Shown here: piece after piece, positions 45,426 to 53,762 of the stretch | How positions within the stretch are numbered: the first letter of the stretch is position 1 | Layout of the letters: each line of letters begins with the position of its first letter | From: VRUE01 sp963703175 | Lineage (GTDB): Bacteria; Actinomycetota; Thermoleophilia; Solirubrobacterales; 70-9 | Assembly (NCBI GenBank): GCA_963703175.1 | Contig: OY969794.1 | Location: 1,178,001-1,242,000 of the forward strand | Direction of reading: 5' to 3' | Length of the DNA stretch: 64,000 bases | Translations under genes and position numbers: made by a program | The notes under the pieces: generated by a model | Told to the model about the DNA's origin: nothing | Seen by the model: the letters and a program-made list of their open reading frames with translations, nothing else | Database searches by the model: none

Positions 45426-46112
45426 ATGGCGGGACGGGGCAACAGCGTCGGAGGCAGAGCCCGTACCCCCCGTGTCGCGCTGGCGCGGATCCGCGCCGCA
45501 CAGACCGGGGAGGCCACGCGGCTGAAGGAGCGGATCATGGAGGCCGCGATCGAAGCCTGTGGCGAGCACGGCTATCGCGAGGCCACGGTCCAGGACGTCA
45601 TCGACCGCTACGGCGGCCACCGGCAGCAGTTCTACAAGCACTTTTCCGGCAAGGCGGAGTGCTACGCGGCCGCCTACGAATTCGAGGTCGACCGCCTCTA
45701 CGCCACGCTCGCCGACCGCGCCGCCGCCCAGCTGAGCTGGCACCAAGGCCTGGTCACCCTGCTGACCGGGTTGGGCGAGTTCCTCTGCGAGCGCCCGACG
45801 TTTGCCCACGGCCTGCTGGTCGAGGTCCATGTCGCCGGCGGGCCGGCGTTGTTGAAGCGGCTGGAAGTTTTCGAGCGCCTCACCCGCGCTGTCGATAGCG
45901 CGCGCCACGAGACCGAGTCTCGCCACTCTCCACCTCCTGTGACAGCGACCTTCATGGTAGGGGCAATCGAGGCCGCTGTCACCAGCGCCCTCACCCGCGC
46001 CGAACCGCAGGACTTCGTCGCCGCCGTGCCAGAACTCGCCAAGATGATCATTGCCGCCTATTTCGGCGACGACATCGCAGGCGAAGAGACGGAAACCCTG
46101 CGAGCAGCGTGA
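45426..46112 (+). CDS. TetR-family regulator, cassette B member 4 (divergent)
   Basis: A 228-residue protein, MAGRGNSVGGRARTP. HTH KERIMEAAIEACGEHGYREAT and HRQQFYKHFSGKAECYAAAYEFEVD. The ligand domain has GLLVEVHVAGGPALLKRLE and DSARHETESRHSPPP, diagnostic matches to 36014-36718. It is the plus-strand partner of the three minus-strand regulators of cassette B. The VapBC promoter starts 7 bp after its stop. Confidence 0.85.
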   Translation: MAGRGNSVGGRARTPRVALARIRAAQTGEATRLKERIMEAAIEACGEHGYREATVQDVIDRYGGHRQQFYKHFSGKAECYAAAYEFEVDRLYATLADRAAAQLSWHQGLVTLLTGLGEFLCERPTFAHGLLVEVHVAGGPALLKRLEVFERLTRAVDSARHETESRHSPPPVTATFMVGAIEAAVTSALTRAEPQDFVAAVPELAKMIIAAYFGDDIAGEETETLRAA

Positions 46113-46118
46113 GCAAAT

Positions 46119-46170
46119 TTGACACTTTCGGTGCTGAAACGTTACATTACTTCCCAAGAGGTGATGTAAC
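46119..46170 (+). promoter_or_regulatory. vapBC promoter with overlapping palindromic operator
   Basis: TTGACA (46119-46124) and TACATT (46143-46148) are spaced by 18 bp. The palindrome GTTACATTAC / GTGATGTAAC (46141-46150 and 46161-46170; 9 of 10 positions match) covers the -10 box. This is the expected layout for autorepression of a toxin-antitoxin operon by its RHH antitoxin, whose ATG follows at 46180. Confidence 0.72.
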
Positions 46171-46179
46171 ATAGCCCGC

Positions 46180-46419
46180 ATGAAGCGACTGCAGATATCG
46201 ATCGAGCCCGAGCTGGACGAGGCGGTGGAACGACGTGCCGAAGAAGAGGGGCTCTCGAAGGCGGAGGTGATCAGACGTTGCGTGCGGGAACGAGTCAAGC
46301 CATTGCCACCTCTCGAGGAGGATCCGTTTTTCAAGCTGTGCGGCACCGTCGAGGGGGACCCCGACAGCAGCATGACCGTCAACGATGTCGTCTACGGGCT
46401 GTCCCGGGATTACCCGTGA
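46180..46419 (+). CDS. Ribbon-helix-helix antitoxin (VapB-like)
   Basis: A 79-residue protein. MKRLQISIEPELDEAVERRA with EGLSKAEVIRRCVRERV is a classical RHH domain; the second half (LPPLEEDPFFKLCGTVEGD) is the toxin-binding tail seen in many VapB proteins. The stop overlaps the GTG of the PIN toxin (GTGA at 46416-46419). A promoter-operator lies just upstream. There is no Shine-Dalgarno before ATG 46180. Confidence 0.82.
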   Translation: MKRLQISIEPELDEAVERRAEEEGLSKAEVIRRCVRERVKPLPPLEEDPFFKLCGTVEGDPDSSMTVNDVVYGLSRDYP

Positions 46420-46817
46420 TCTTTGCCGACTCGTCCTTCCTAATCGCCTTTCAGATCGAGCGGGACCAGAACCACGAGGCAGCCGTTCGGATCTTTGAAC
46501 AGGTGGCACACCAGAGAATCGCGATTACCAATCACGTCCGCGGCGAGACCTGGACCTGGTTGCGATCGAGAGCGCGACACGAAACTGCCGTGTCGTTTCT
46601 CGATAGCGTCGGCAGAGAAGACAGCTACATCGAGGTTGCCCGCCTCCCCGACGAACTAGAAGACGATGCATTGCGCTGGCTACGCCAGCACAACGAGCGC
46701 GAGTACTCCTTCGTCGACGCGACCAGCTTCGCCTACATGCGCGCCAAAGGGATCGGCGAAGCGCTCGCCTTCGACGGCGACTTCGCCGCCGCCGGCTTCA
46801 CAGAACTGCGCCCCTAG
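46416..46817 (+). CDS. PIN-domain ribonuclease toxin (VapC-like)
   Basis: A 133-residue protein, VIFADSSFLIAFQIERDQNH. The PIN acidic residues are visible as FADSSF, RGETW, SFVDATSFAYM and AFDGDFAAAGF. It is intact, unlike the remnant at 33432-33554. GTG 46416 overlaps the antitoxin stop. Predicted Mg2+-dependent RNase inhibiting translation when free. The RNA target is not deducible. Confidence 0.83.
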   Translation: MIFADSSFLIAFQIERDQNHEAAVRIFEQVAHQRIAITNHVRGETWTWLRSRARHETAVSFLDSVGREDSYIEVARLPDELEDDALRWLRQHNEREYSFVDATSFAYMRAKGIGEALAFDGDFAAAGFTELRP

Positions 46818-46845
46818 CCCGGGCGCTTCGGAACCTGGCGAATTT

Positions 46846-48414
<1,569 letters not shown>

Positions 48415-48439
48415 CGCGGCGCGGGAGTCTATTTAAGAC

Positions 48440-49192
48440 TCAGAATTCGGCGCAGACGGCGACGGCTTCGACCGCGAAGGTCAGGGCGGCCTGCGCGCGA
48501 GCGGTGGCACTCCAGCCAGTCCGTTTGCTTTCCCCGTTCACAAAGGGGACCGAGTCCGTTAGCTCGGTTTCCGTTGCCGTGCCCAGAATCGTCCGAGCTC
48601 CGCCACCGATCGCCTGCTTGCCCGCGGGACATTCGGCCGTGACGGACTGTGGGCTGGTCGCGCTCACGCCGCCACTTACTTTTCCGACGTAGACCACGTT
48701 CTTGACCAGCTGCGCGAGGAGGGCCGGGGCCAAACTGGCGCTGCCCACCGCGCCGTTCTGGATTTTGCCGGCCGTGACCGAGTCCGCACCCAGCTTCGGG
48801 TTGGTCACCGCGCCGTTGGCGATCTTTTCGGTGGTCACTGCTCCGCCGGCGAGCTTTTCGCCGTTGACGGCGCCGTTCTTCAGCTTGCCGCCGGTCACGA
48901 CCCCGCCACCGAGCTGTTCGGAGCGGACCGAGCCGTTCGCCAGCAGGCTCGAGCCGATGGTGCCCGGGGCGATCTTGTTGCCGGTCACGGCGCCGTTGCG
49001 CAGCTTCAGGTTGGTCACCGAGCCGCCTTTCAGTTTGAGCGTCGTCACCGAGCCGTTGGCGAGATTCTGGGTCTTGACGGCCTTGTTGCCCAGCGTCGTC
49101 TTGGCCGCGTAGGCCGCGCCGCTGAGCGCCACGAAGAGCGCGATGCAGGAGATCGCGTTGGCGAAGGTCAGGTGCTTGCTCAAGTGCTTCAA
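48440..49192 (-). CDS. Membrane-anchored or secreted protein with 'NGAVT..KI' decapeptide repeats (paralogue)
   Basis: A 250-residue protein. TTG 49192 has AAGGAG about 8 nt upstream, the same unusual start as the paralogue at 966-1694. The N-terminus KHLSKHLTFANAIS plus hydrophobic CIALFVALSGAAYAA is shared with it. Residues of about 35-150 are degenerate decapeptides (NGSVTTLKLK, NGAVTGNKIA, NGAVTNPKLG). The globular C-terminal region has CPAGKQAIGGGARTI and a final Cys. The repeat probably makes an extended stalk presenting the end domain. Function unknown. Confidence 0.68.
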   Translation of the reverse strand: MKHLSKHLTFANAISCIALFVALSGAAYAAKTTLGNKAVKTQNLANGSVTTLKLKGGSVTNLKLRNGAVTGNKIAPGTIGSSLLANGSVRSEQLGGGVVTGGKLKNGAVNGEKLAGGAVTTEKIANGAVTNPKLGADSVTAGKIQNGAVGSASLAPALLAQLVKNVVYVGKVSGGVSATSPQSVTAECPAGKQAIGGGARTILGTATETELTDSVPFVNGESKRTGWSATARAQAALTFAVEAVAVCAEF

Positions 49193-49212
49193 GTCGGTTT
49201 TCTCCTTGTTGT

Positions 49213-49503
49213 TTAGGCGAACGGCTTCTTCTGCGGCTCGGCGAGCTGATCCAGATAGCGCTCCAGGTCGGCCACTTCGATGCCAGACCGCTCATCGGCA
49301 CGCAGTTCCACGCGCGTGCCGAAGCCCTTCTCGGCCATCGTCACCTCGACGCCCTCGACCTCAGCGACCAGATCGGCGAGTTCCGGCTCAGACTTCATCA
49401 GGGTCCTGGCGACCTCGATCATGCGAGCCGCTTCAACCGCGGCGGCTGGGTTCCTGCCCACGAATGGACGGTTGTAGCCCCTATAGGGGGCACAAACGTC
49501 CAT
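49213..49503 (-). CDS. Small acidic hypothetical protein
   Basis: Up to 96 residues; a start at ATG 49422 (MIEVARTLMKSEPELADL, about 69 aa) is more likely, because the first 28 codons run through a long hairpin. The core pairs a helix with strands (VEVTMAEKGFGTRVELRAD) and ends in a charged helix (VADLERYLDQLAEPQKK). It lies between methylmalonyl-CoA mutase and the decapeptide-repeat gene on the same strand. No family recognised. Confidence 0.5.
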   Translation of the reverse strand: MDVCAPYRGYNRPFVGRNPAAAVEAARMIEVARTLMKSEPELADLVAEVEGVEVTMAEKGFGTRVELRADERSGIEVADLERYLDQLAEPQKKPFA

Positions 49504-49504
49504 T
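49463..49504 (-). terminator. Hairpin downstream of the mutase gene
   Basis: Arms at 49463-49481 and 49486-49504 match at 16 of 19 positions around a TATA loop. It starts 9 nt after the mutase stop (minus direction). There is no T tract, so it could be a weak terminator, an RNA-processing site or an operator for the next small gene. Confidence 0.5.
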
Positions 49505-49512
49505 ATCCGTGC

Positions 49513-51141
49513 CTAGAAGAAGGCGCCGCCCTTGTATTCGCCGAAGACGTCGCGCATTGCGCCGCAGACCTCGCCGATCGAGGCGTTGGCGGCCAGCGCG
49601 GATCGGATCGGGTGCAGGAGGTTGCCTTCACCCCGGGCGACGGCACGGATCGTGTCCAAGTTCTCCTCGACCCCGGCCTGGTTGCGCGACTCCTTGAAGG
49701 TCTTCAAACGGGCCAGCTGGCGCTGCTCGGCCTCCGGGTCGACGCGAAGGATGTCGACGTCGTCGACCTGGTCGGTGACGTATTTGTTCACGCCGACGAT
49801 GATGTCCTGGCCCGACTTGTAGCGCTCGTGGTAGGAGTGCGCCGACTCCTCGATCTCCTTCTGCATGAAGTCGAGCGCCTCGACCGAGCCGCCCATATCT
49901 TCGACCTTGCCCATCAGCTCAAGGGCGCGCGCTTCGATCTCGTCGGTCAGCGACTCGACGAAATAGGAGCCAGCGAAAGGGTCGACGGTGTCGGCGACGC
50001 CGGACTCATGCGCGAGCACCTGCTGGGTGCGCAGGGCGATCCGCGCCGAGCGCTCGGTCGGCAGCGCCAGCGCCTCGTCGAAGCCGTTGGTGTGCAGCGA
50101 CTGGGTGCCGCCGCTGACCGCGGCGAAGCCCTGCAGGGCGACGCGGATGATGTTGACCTCGGGCTGCTGGGCCTGCAAGGTCACGCCGCCGGTCTGCGTG
50201 TGGAAGCGGATCTTCATCGAGTTGGGGTTCTGCGCGCCGAACCGCTCGGCAACGATTTTGGCCCACATCCGGCGAGCGGCCCGGAACTTGGCGACCTCCT
50301 GAAAGACGTTGTTGTGGCAGTTGAAGAAGAAGGCGAGGCGGTTGGCAAACTCGTCGATCTTGAGGCCGCGCTCGAGCGCCGCTTCGACGTAGGCGATCGC
50401 GTTGGAGAGCGTGAAGGCCACCTCCTGCACGGCCGAACAGCCCTTCTCGCGGATGTGGTAGCCGGAGATCGAGATCGTGTTCCATTTCGGCACGTTTTCG
50501 CGGCAGTACTCGAAGATGTCGGTGGTCAGCCGCATGGTCGGCTCGGGCGGGTAGATGTAGTTGCCGCGCGCCATGTACTCCTTGAGCACGTCGTTTTGGA
50601 CGGTGCCGCGCAGCTTCTCCGAAGGGACTCCCTGTTCCTCGCCGACCAGCTCGTAGAGCAAGAGCAGGATCGCCGCCGGGGCGTTGATCGTCATCGAGGT
50701 CGAGACGCCGTCGAGCGGGATCTGGTCGAAGCAGATCCGCATGTCCTCGATCGTGTCGATCGGGACGCCGGTGCGGCCGACCTCGCCGTTGCAGAGCGGG
50801 TCGTCGGAGTCGCGGCCGAGCTGGGTCGGCAGGTCGAAGGCCATCGAGAGGCCGGTCGAGCCGTGCTCGATCAAGTAGCGGTAGCGCTCGTTGGTGTCCT
50901 CGGGAGAAGCGAAGCCGGCGTACTGGCGCATCGTCCAGAGTCGGTCGCGGTACATCCCGTCGTGGATGCCGCGGGTGAAGGGGGGCTCGCCGGGCTCGCC
51001 GAGTCGCTCCTGGAGGCCGGGGGCGACGTCGCTCTCGTCATAAAGGCGGTCGATCTCGATCCCCGAGTCGGTGAAAACCCGCTCGTCGTCGGGACCGACG
51101 AGGGGGGCGATCGTGGGCTGTTCCGCTGCCCGCTCGCCCAT
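49513..51141 (-). CDS. Methylmalonyl-CoA mutase large (catalytic) subunit without B12 domain
   Basis: A 542-residue TIM-barrel domain of the acyl-CoA mutases. MRQYAGFASPEDTNERYRYL carries the Tyr typical of methylmalonyl-CoA mutase (isobutyryl-CoA mutase has Phe there), and YPPEPTMRLTTDIFEYC carries the substrate Arg; TISISGYHIREKG and VSGGTQSLHTNGFDEA are also present. The protein stops before the cobalamin-binding DxHxxG domain, so a separate B12-binding subunit must be encoded elsewhere. It isomerises methylmalonyl-CoA and succinyl-CoA. Its ATG overlaps the stop of the upstream epimerase (TGATG). Confidence 0.9.
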   Translation of the reverse strand: MGERAAEQPTIAPLVGPDDERVFTDSGIEIDRLYDESDVAPGLQERLGEPGEPPFTRGIHDGMYRDRLWTMRQYAGFASPEDTNERYRYLIEHGSTGLSMAFDLPTQLGRDSDDPLCNGEVGRTGVPIDTIEDMRICFDQIPLDGVSTSMTINAPAAILLLLYELVGEEQGVPSEKLRGTVQNDVLKEYMARGNYIYPPEPTMRLTTDIFEYCRENVPKWNTISISGYHIREKGCSAVQEVAFTLSNAIAYVEAALERGLKIDEFANRLAFFFNCHNNVFQEVAKFRAARRMWAKIVAERFGAQNPNSMKIRFHTQTGGVTLQAQQPEVNIIRVALQGFAAVSGGTQSLHTNGFDEALALPTERSARIALRTQQVLAHESGVADTVDPFAGSYFVESLTDEIEARALELMGKVEDMGGSVEALDFMQKEIEESAHSYHERYKSGQDIIVGVNKYVTDQVDDVDILRVDPEAEQRQLARLKTFKESRNQAGVEENLDTIRAVARGEGNLLHPIRSALAANASIGEVCGAMRDVFGEYKGGAFF

Positions 51142-52088
51142 CAGTCCGAGGCGCCGGCGAGCTGCTCGACGCCGGCCTGCTCAATCGTCTTGCGCAGACC
51201 GTCACGCAGCTCGATCTTCGGCTCCCAGCCGAGCAGATCGCGGGCGCGGGTGATGTCAGGCTGGCGCTGCTGCGGGTCGTCGACCGGAAGCGGCTCATAG
51301 ATGATCTCCGAGCGCGACTCGGTCACCTCGATCACCGTTTTGGCCAGTTCAAGCAGCGTGAACTCGTTGGGGTTGCCGACATTGACCGGCGTGTGCACGT
51401 CGGACTCGGCGAGGCCGACGATGCCGCGAATCAGGTCGTCCACATAACAGAAGCTGCGGGTCTGGTTGCCGTCGCCAAAGACGGTGATGTGCTGGTCCTT
51501 GAGTGCCTGACGCAGGAAGGTGGGGATCGCCCGGCCGTCGTGGGCGCGCATTCGCGGTCCGTAGGTGTTGAAGATGCGCACGATCGCCGTATCGACGCCC
51601 TGCTGGCGGTGGTAGGCCATCGTCAGCGCCTCGGCGTAGCGCTTGGCCTCGTCGTAGACGCCGCGCGGGCCGATCGGGTTGACGTGGCCCCAGTAGTCCT
51701 CGGTCTGCGGGTGGACCTGGGGGTCACCATAGACCTCGCTGGTCGAGGCAATCAGGAAGCGGGCGCGCTTCCACTTGGCGAGGCCGAGCATGTGATGGGT
51801 GCCGTGCGAGCCGACCTTGAGCGTGTGCAAGGGCAGGCGCAAGTAATCGATCGGGCTGGCTGGCGAGGCGAGGTGGTAGACGAAATCCACGTCCTCGGGA
51901 ATCTCGACCCGCTCGGTGATGTCGATGTTGCGGAAGTCGAAGGCGTCGTCGCGGATGTGCTCGATGTTCTGCAGCGAGCCCGTCTCCAGGTTGTCGATAC
52001 AGATAACCCGATGCCCCTTGCCGAGCAGGTGCTCGCAGAGGTGGGAGCCGAGAAAGCCGGCGCCGCCGGTGATAACGCAGGTGCTCAT
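51141..52088 (-). CDS. UDP-glucuronate decarboxylase (UDP-xylose synthase-like SDR)
   Basis: A 315-residue extended SDR. NAD loop GGAGFLGSHL, ASPASPIDYLRLPLHTLK, ASTSEVYGDPQVHPQ, GPRGVYDEAKRYAEAL (catalytic Tyr-Lys) and YVDDLIRGI. These blocks are characteristic of UDP-glucuronic acid decarboxylases, which make UDP-xylose for surface glycans; related dTDP-glucose dehydratases differ in the substrate loop. It is translationally coupled to the mutase downstream, an unexpected pairing that probably reflects compact packing. Confidence 0.86.
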   Translation of the reverse strand: MSTCVITGGAGFLGSHLCEHLLGKGHRVICIDNLETGSLQNIEHIRDDAFDFRNIDITERVEIPEDVDFVYHLASPASPIDYLRLPLHTLKVGSHGTHHMLGLAKWKRARFLIASTSEVYGDPQVHPQTEDYWGHVNPIGPRGVYDEAKRYAEALTMAYHRQQGVDTAIVRIFNTYGPRMRAHDGRAIPTFLRQALKDQHITVFGDGNQTRSFCYVDDLIRGIVGLAESDVHTPVNVGNPNEFTLLELAKTVIEVTESRSEIIYEPLPVDDPQQRQPDITRARDLLGWEPKIELRDGLRKTIEQAGVEQLAGASD

Positions 52089-52125
52089 CGCCCGCGGATG
52101 CTACAGGTGGGCCCGCAACCGGAAG

Positions 52126-52644
52126 CTACGGCGCTTTGACCGAATCCTGCGGCGATTCGAATGCGGCCAGGCCTACCGTCATCTTGACCGGCTTCTCACC
52201 TGAATCGGCCATGCGGCGCTTGGCACTCTTCTGCTCCTCAAAGACGAATGCAAACAGCGCATCTACTGCTGCAATCACTTTCTCCCAGCCCCGCTGATCG
52301 AGGCGCAGCAGCGACCAGGTGAAGTGATCATCGGGTCGAGCCTCAAACGTGCCGGCCTCGATCGCCTCTTTAATCTGATCGGATAGCTGTTCGAAAGTTC
52401 GCCAGCTGTAGGTGGATTTGATCGAAGCCGGCAGGTTGGCCCAGATATCACCGTCGAAAACCGCCGGCCCGGTCGCCCGGTAAAAGTTCTCGGTCGCCCC
52501 CCGCCGCCTCCCTCCCGTCTTCTCGCCGGTTTTCTTCAGCCAATCGATTTCGGCGAGCATCTTGAAGCGACGGCGTATGCCCTCAATCGAGGCACCACCG
52601 AACTCAGCGTGGAACTGACTTGCACTCATTTCCCGCAGGTTCAA
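52126..52644 (-). pseudogene. Second half of a tandem-duplicated winged-helix regulator, out of frame with the first half
   Basis: A 172-residue frame nominally starting TTG 52644 (NLREMSASQFHAEFGG). It aligns all along with the protein encoded just upstream: REMSxxQFxxEFGG, RRGATExFYRA, TWxxLdQxGWExVIAA and EExPVKMTVGLAAFESP. Homology continues upstream of the TTG as LRIVAEL in this frame, but the preceding helix is encoded in the other frame, at the end of the upstream gene. It is therefore the second repeat unit of one protein, separated by a -1 frame change. It may be expressed by coupling, by frameshifting or not at all. Confidence 0.6.
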
Positions 52645-52658
52645 CTCCGCGACGATCC

Positions 52659-53369
52659 TCAGGCATATGGGTCGGCAAACACTTTGGCGAGACGCAGCGA
52701 CAGCGGGACTACCGAATCCTTGACTTCGACCAGCGTTGGCGTGGTCCGCTCATCGAGCCGGCCTCGCGGGCTGGTTGGCGATTCGAACCCAGCAAGGGCG
52801 ACCGTCGCCAGGATCGGCTCCTCCCCGGAGTTAAAAATGCGGAGCTTGGCGTCGGCCTGCTCCTCGAAGAGGGCTTCGAATAGCGCGTCGATTGCGGCAA
52901 TGACTCGCTCCCAGCCAAGTTGATCTAGGAAGAGCGGCGTCCAGGTGAGATGGCTATCGGGTCGCGCGTCGAGCGTCCCCGCCTGCAACGCGTCCCGAAC
53001 CCGCTCGGCAAGCTGGTTGAACGTTCTCCAGTTAAAGGCAATCCGCATGGAGTACGGCAAAAGGGACCAAGTTTCGTTGTCAAAGACGGCAAGCTCAGGC
53101 GCCCGATAGAAGTGCTCAGTTGCGCCCCGGCGGCTGCCTCCCGACTCCCTCCTGTTCAGCCGGAGCCAGTCGTGCATGGACAGTCTTTTGAAGTGGCGGT
53201 CGACCCGGGTTATTGAGCCGCCACCGAACTCCTCGAAGAACTGCTTCGGGCTCATTTCCCGCATGTAGAGCTCGGTGATGATCTTTAGCCGCAGTTCGTC
53301 GGCAAAGACGACCGACAAGCGCCGTAGAAAAGGCGCCCGAGCGTTGATCTTGCTCCAAGTGTTCGCCAC
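52659..53369 (-). CDS. ArsR-like winged-helix regulator (first unit of tandem duplication)
   Basis: A 236-residue protein, MANTWSKINARAPFLRRLS. The N-terminal winged helix is FADELRLKIITELYMREMSPKQFFEEFGG plus RRGATEHFYRAPE (given in pieces: ADELRLKIITELYMREMSP). A C-terminal alpha/beta domain contains GWERVIAAIDALFEALFEEQ. The last 17 residues (VVPLSLRLAKVFADPYA) do not belong to this unit: they align with its own N-terminus (APFLRRLSVVFADELRL) and are the beginning of the second unit. The TGA after DPYA marks the frame change. Probably a DNA-binding regulator; targets unknown. Confidence 0.68.
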   Translation of the reverse strand: MANTWSKINARAPFLRRLSVVFADELRLKIITELYMREMSPKQFFEEFGGGSITRVDRHFKRLSMHDWLRLNRRESGGSRRGATEHFYRAPELAVFDNETWSLLPYSMRIAFNWRTFNQLAERVRDALQAGTLDARPDSHLTWTPLFLDQLGWERVIAAIDALFEALFEEQADAKLRIFNSGEEPILATVALAGFESPTSPRGRLDERTTPTLVEVKDSVVPLSLRLAKVFADPYA

Positions 53370-53513
53370 CGCGACATTCCCTCCGAGTGGATTGCGTTTC
53401 GCTGAGCACGCGAAGCATATTTAGTTTCCCAAATGAGACTGCAGCGGTCTCTATATAGGCTGCTAACTGCATTTACTCCGCATTTCCTTATCAAGATGGG
53501 AGGGGGTGAGGAG

Positions 53514-53573
53514 ATGAAGATGGCAGCCACTAAGGCGACCACGCCGGTCCTATCTATCCGGAAGTCCGGCTGA
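53514..53573 (+). CDS. Putative 19-aa leader/small peptide
   Basis: ATG 53514 follows a very strong purine stretch (GGGAGGGGG at 53498-53506, spacing 7) and encodes MKMAATKATTPVLSIRKSG before TGA. It is too short for codon statistics. The strong Shine-Dalgarno and the hairpin 20 nt after the stop suggest a real small transcript or a leader peptide ahead of the sigma-factor gene. Function unknown. Confidence 0.38.
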   Translation: MKMAATKATTPVLSIRKSG

Positions 53574-53592
53574 TTCCGCACTCCAATTGCAT

Positions 53593-53631
53593 GAGCCGGA
53601 CCCCGTGCCCCAGTTGGCCGGGGTTCGGCTC
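53593..53631 (+). terminator. Strong hairpin (terminator or attenuator)
   Basis: A 13-bp stem, GAGCCGGACCCCG (53593-53605) with CGGGGTTCGGCTC (53619-53631), one G-T pair and a 13-nt loop. No T tract follows. It lies between the 19-codon ORF and the sigma-factor gene. Confidence 0.55.
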
Positions 53632-53762
53632 AATCAGCAGCTGAGATAAACGCTGTAGTTCGCAAATTGCGCGCTTTTCGCCCGTCCACCTGTCCAGATG
53701 GGGGGAGAACCTGCCCCCGTCCTGAGCTTTGCCTGGCATGTTCGGACTAGGGAGCTGAACCG

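Larger units (their letters stand above)
53370..53762. other. 393-bp intergenic region with a short ORF and a hairpin
   Basis: It separates the divergent winged-helix gene and the sigma-factor gene. The part near the winged-helix gene is AT-rich (around 53410-53460), with TTTAGTTTCC and CTATATAGG, suitable for promoters. The middle holds the 19-codon ORF at 53514-53573 and the hairpin at 53593-53631. No tRNA is seen. Confidence 0.6.

Noticed and set aside
44595..46382. A 595-codon minus-strand frame across three TetR genes and the antitoxin
   Set aside because: It crosses genes with clear HTH and RHH domains on other frames; the translation is not protein-like.
49612..51300. A 562-codon plus-strand frame opposite methylmalonyl-CoA mutase
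   Set aside because: Antisense shadow of the mutase and the epimerase end, with low-complexity Val/Asp/Arg composition and no motif.
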